NCBI GenBank assembly: GCA_947490345.1
Contig: CANLGL010000057.1
Span: 1 to 36,019, forward strand
Length of the DNA stretch: 36,019 nt
Reading direction: 5' to 3'
Source: Deltaproteobacteria bacterium
Lineage (GTDB): Bacteria > Myxococcota_A > UBA796 > SXON01
In this document: positions 33,524 to 36,019 of the stretch, piece after piece
Layout: each line of letters begins with the position of its first letter
Numbering within the stretch: the stretch's first letter is position 1
Program-made: the position numbers and the translations under genes
The notes under the pieces: model-generated
Database searches by the model: none
The model's input: the letters and a program-made list of their open reading frames with translations, nothing else
What the model was told of the DNA's origin: nothing

Positions 33524-34758
33524 AGCCCTGGTGCGGCCAGCAACAGGAGCGCCGGCGCGCCAGCACAACCGGTGGCGGCCGCGTCGGCTTCCGCTTCGCC
33601 GGGCACCGGCGGATCGCCCCAGACGCCCGGTTCAGCGGTGTCCTCGACCGGCTCCGAGCAGTCATGGTCGCCGACGATCCCCTCCCCGCAGACCGGGTAC
33701 AACCCATCCAGTTCCTCCGTGTAGGTCAGGAACCAGGTGCTTTGTGGTTCGTAGAGCCCGCTCGGGTAGATGACCACGTCCTGCGTGGCTTCTGCGGGGG
33801 TGTAGCGCAGATGTAGGCGGGTGAGGAACGGAGACGCCGCGTCGGACCCGGCGCTCGCGAGCTCCTCGCTGGTGAGCGGAGGCGCGCTCTCGAACACGCT
33901 GGCGCTCCAGAATGTGTCGCCCGCGTGCTCAACCAGCCAGGTGCCGGTCTCGAACGCGGCCGCCAACTGGCCATCGTAGAAGGCCGCGAAGTCCTCGTCC
34001 GGGACCATGCACCCGCTGGTCACCGCCGTCTCGTCCATGTTGCTGATCGCCACGCGACTGTCGGGGGTGTCGGTGAGCACGTACACCACGAGGTCCTGCT
34101 CCCCCGGGGACACGGTGGCGCCCAGCCGGATGGGGAGCACGAAGCTGTCCCCGGTCGCGGCGTAGCGGAGCTGAATCGGCTCCAACCAGATCGGCTCCGT
34201 GTCAGGCAAACTGTCCAGGCGGACCCGCGCCGCGAGCATGTACTGCCCCGCGTCGAGGTACTCCTGAACGACGGGCTCCGAAGCCTCTGGAATCACGAAG
34301 CCTTCGACGTCGAGCCACGCCACCAGGCCTCCGGCATCGGTGGCGTCGAGCACGAAGAACTCGTAGCTGCCGACCACGAAGGTCGATGCGATCGTCACGC
34401 TGTCGGATGCCTCAGTGCCCTCGCTGCCGCCGGTGTCGCTGCCGGTGTCCGCGCTCTGGCCGAAAAACGATTCACAGTCGAGGGTCCCGATGCGCGGCGC
34501 GGTGAACGCATCGAAGCGCGCGAACAACTCGTTGCTCACGACGCTGACATCCTGGGCGGTGAGCACGGCCGGCACCGGGACGATCAGCGCGAAGTCGGTC
34601 GGCGCCGCCACGGCGTCGACCGCCATGGTGATCGCGAGCCGGTCGGTGTTCTTGGCGATGATCACCTGCGAGGCGCTGGTGAGCACCGGCGTGCCCGGCG
34701 GAGCGGCCCACGCTCCGCAGCCCGCCTCTGCCGCCGTCACCAGGAAGGACAACCACAT
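33499..34758 (-). CDS. DUF2330-like exported protein with MYXO-CTERM-like tail
   Basis: A 419-residue exported protein. The N-terminus MWLSFLVTAAEAGCGAWA is a signal peptide. The first half (SQVIIAKNTDRLAITMAVDAVAAPTDFALIVPVPAVL) resembles DUF2330, whose members are secreted proteins with this strand pattern. The C-terminus has an acidic linker (SEPVEDTAEPGVWGD) and then ATGCAGAPALLLLAAPGLWRRRLRR: a Cys, a hydrophobic stretch and an Arg cluster, as in the MYXO-CTERM sorting signal of Myxococcota. This suggests anchoring and processing at the cell surface. Start ATG 34758 (GAGGGCGG just upstream) is preferred to the in-frame upstream codon. Confidence 0.75.
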   Translation of the reverse strand: MWLSFLVTAAEAGCGAWAAPPGTPVLTSASQVIIAKNTDRLAITMAVDAVAAPTDFALIVPVPAVLTAQDVSVVSNELFARFDAFTAPRIGTLDCESFFGQSADTGSDTGGSEGTEASDSVTIASTFVVGSYEFFVLDATDAGGLVAWLDVEGFVIPEASEPVVQEYLDAGQYMLAARVRLDSLPDTEPIWLEPIQLRYAATGDSFVLPIRLGATVSPGEQDLVVYVLTDTPDSRVAISNMDETAVTSGCMVPDEDFAAFYDGQLAAAFETGTWLVEHAGDTFWSASVFESAPPLTSEELASAGSDAASPFLTRLHLRYTPAEATQDVVIYPSGLYEPQSTWFLTYTEELDGLYPVCGEGIVGDHDCSEPVEDTAEPGVWGDPPVPGEAEADAAATGCAGAPALLLLAAPGLWRRRLRR

Positions 34759-34777
34759 TCCGCCCTCGTAACCCGGC

Positions 34778-36019
34778 TCACAGCGGCGTGATCGCCCCGC
34801 TCTCGGCCAGCCGCCACCCCGCGTCCACGCCCACGCCCGGGTAGGTGACGGTGCCCCCGCCGGGGAACCAGACGTCCACCGCCTCGATCGCATCGATGCT
34901 TCCCAGCCCCACGTGCAGGGTCTGGCTGTCCTGGCAGCCAGTGCCGTTGCCGCCGCTCACGCTGCGCATGAACGTGCGTCCGTCGGCGTGCACCCACGCG
35001 ATCGCACCGATGGCGGCGCGGTTGGAGTCCACGTCGCCGACGAGGCGGAGCTGCACCCAGTGGCCCTCCGCGACATCGTTGCGGAAGAGCCCGTAGGCGA
35101 GCAGATCCTGGTCGCCGTCGCGATCGTAGTCGGCCACGGCGCTGCCCCACCCCCCCTCCTGCGTGACGCCGGACTCCTCGAGCACCTGCGTGAACACCCC
35201 CGCGCCATCGTTGATGTAGAGGTCGGTCGGCCGGCCGTCGTAGACCTCGGTGATCGCGAGGTCGAGGTCGCCGTCGTTCTCGATGTCCAAAAGCGACGGG
35301 TTCGAGTGGGTCTCGTGGTACACGATGCCGCGGGCGTCGGCCTCGTTGGTCCAGGTGCCGCCCTCGCCGATCAGCAGGTTCGTGCGGTCGCTGAAGTGGT
35401 AGAAGCGCGGGTGGGCGAGGTTGCCGTACACGGCGTCCCAGTCGCCGTCCTCGTCCAGGTCTCCCCAGGCGAGTCCGATGCCGTGGCCGTAGTACTCGTA
35501 GGTCTGGAACGTCCGTGGGGTGCCGTCGAGCCCGAGGTCGGTGGCAACCTCGGCGAACCGGCCTCCGCCGTCGTTTCGGTAGAACAGGTCAGGCTGGAGC
35601 ACGTAGGAGATGATGGCGACGTCGAGGTCGCCGTCGAGATCGGCGTCGATCGTGGCCGCCCCCCGTCCGGCGTTGTCGTCCCATTCGAAGCCGTGCTCCT
35701 CGCCCCACTCCGTGAAGACGCCGCCGCCCTCGTTGTGCCAAAAGCGGTCCGGGTAGTTGGTGTAGGAATCGAAGCAGAGGAAGTTGGCCTGCACCAGGTC
35801 GAGGAGGCCGTCGTTGTCAAAGTCGGTCCAGGTGGCACCGGCGGTGACGGACTGCTCGGGCTCGCCGCTACCGAGGCAGGAGCGGTCGGACTGGAGGTCG
35901 TCGATCCCTGACAGCGCCGTGCCGTCGGTGAAGGTACCGTCGCAGTTCGAGCGCAGCAGCAGCTCGCCGCCTGAGGTCCCCCCGCCGATGCCGTAGTAGT
36001 CCAGGCAGCCGTCGTTGTC
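34778..36019 (-). CDS. FG-GAP/UnbV-type surface protein (partial)
   Basis: At least 413 residues, open to the window edge, so the N-terminus lies outside. It contains FG-GAP/VCBS-like calcium-binding loops, recognisable by D-x-D-x-D-G-x-x-D clusters: DADLDGDLDVAIISY, DLDEDGDWDAV, DIENDGDLDLAITEV, DYDRDGDQDLLAY and, nearest the edge, DFDNDGLLDLV. The C-terminal about 100 residues (WVQLRLVGDVDSNRAAIGA, TLHVGLGSIDAIEAVDVWFPGG) match an ASPIC/UnbV domain. The protein is probably secreted or cell-surface and may mediate adhesion or binding. An internal ATG-like GTG at 35794 is not the start; the upstream frame continues with the same type of sequence. Confidence 0.85.
   Translation of the reverse strand, partial: DNDGCLDYYGIGGGTSGGELLLRSNCDGTFTDGTALSGIDDLQSDRSCLGSGEPEQSVTAGATWTDFDNDGLLDLVQANFLCFDSYTNYPDRFWHNEGGGVFTEWGEEHGFEWDDNAGRGAATIDADLDGDLDVAIISYVLQPDLFYRNDGGGRFAEVATDLGLDGTPRTFQTYEYYGHGIGLAWGDLDEDGDWDAVYGNLAHPRFYHFSDRTNLLIGEGGTWTNEADARGIVYHETHSNPSLLDIENDGDLDLAITEVYDGRPTDLYINDGAGVFTQVLEESGVTQEGGWGSAVADYDRDGDQDLLAYGLFRNDVAEGHWVQLRLVGDVDSNRAAIGAIAWVHADGRTFMRSVSGGNGTGCQDSQTLHVGLGSIDAIEAVDVWFPGGGTVTYPGVGVDAGWRLAESGAITPL

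Overview
The window is a GC-rich, densely coded chromosomal segment. It probably comes from a Myxococcota or related deltaproteobacterial-type lineage. This is inferred from several things seen together: many lipoproteins, a Ser/Thr kinase fused to an ATPase/TPR-like region, a PEGA-domain protein, a DUF2330-like protein ending in a Cys + hydrophobic + Arg-cluster tail (MYXO-CTERM-like), and an FG-GAP/UnbV-type secreted protein. No phage, insertion sequence, rRNA or CRISPR array is visible.

Layout. 1-458 is non-coding and repeat-rich. 459-5818 holds an AHSA1/SRPBCC protein, a membrane-anchored SGNH hydrolase coupled to a lipoprotein, a HEAT/TPR-like protein and an NAD(P)-binding SDR protein. 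tRNA-Ala(GGC) follows at 5884-5960. 6103-10243 has a small hypothetical protein, an acyl-CoA dehydrogenase, a PEGA protein and a divergent sugar-isomerase-like protein. 10591-12590 is a YfgM-like/BamB-like envelope pair. 12591-14008 is a patchwork of truncated gene pieces: the 5' end of a VWA lipoprotein, the 3' end of a histidine kinase overlapping a response regulator cut inside its HTH, and a beta-barrel-like fragment.

From 24808 down to 14009 on the minus strand runs a long, tightly packed, mostly overlapping gene string: tsaE, a ComEA-like HhH protein, cysteine desulfurase, propeller lipoprotein, mnmA, rnc, kinase-ATPase, era and an FAD monooxygenase. It joins tRNA modification (t6A through TsaE, 2-thiouridine through desulfurase and MnmA) with RNA processing and ribosome maturation (RNase III, Era). 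A large signalling kinase gene sits between rnc and era. The right end (24885-36019) carries a TerC/DUF475-type membrane protein, a DUF4190-like protein, a sulfatase-superfamily lipoprotein, a P-loop protein, a B12-binding protein with an acyl-CoA dehydrogenase, a LOG-family protein, exonuclease III, a lipoprotein, the DUF2330-like protein and an FG-GAP/UnbV protein that runs off the edge.

The most unusual signals are: (1) a dispersed intergenic repeat family of about 135 bp (six recognisable copies) built from three consecutive hairpins, whose stems change on both sides while the loops and linkers stay constant, and four of whose copies end within about 10-25 bp of a start codon; (2) the gene-fragment patchwork; and (3) two otherwise intact genes (kinase-ATPase and DUF475/TerC) each broken by one small frameshift. 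All calls come from reading the sequence. No database search was run.
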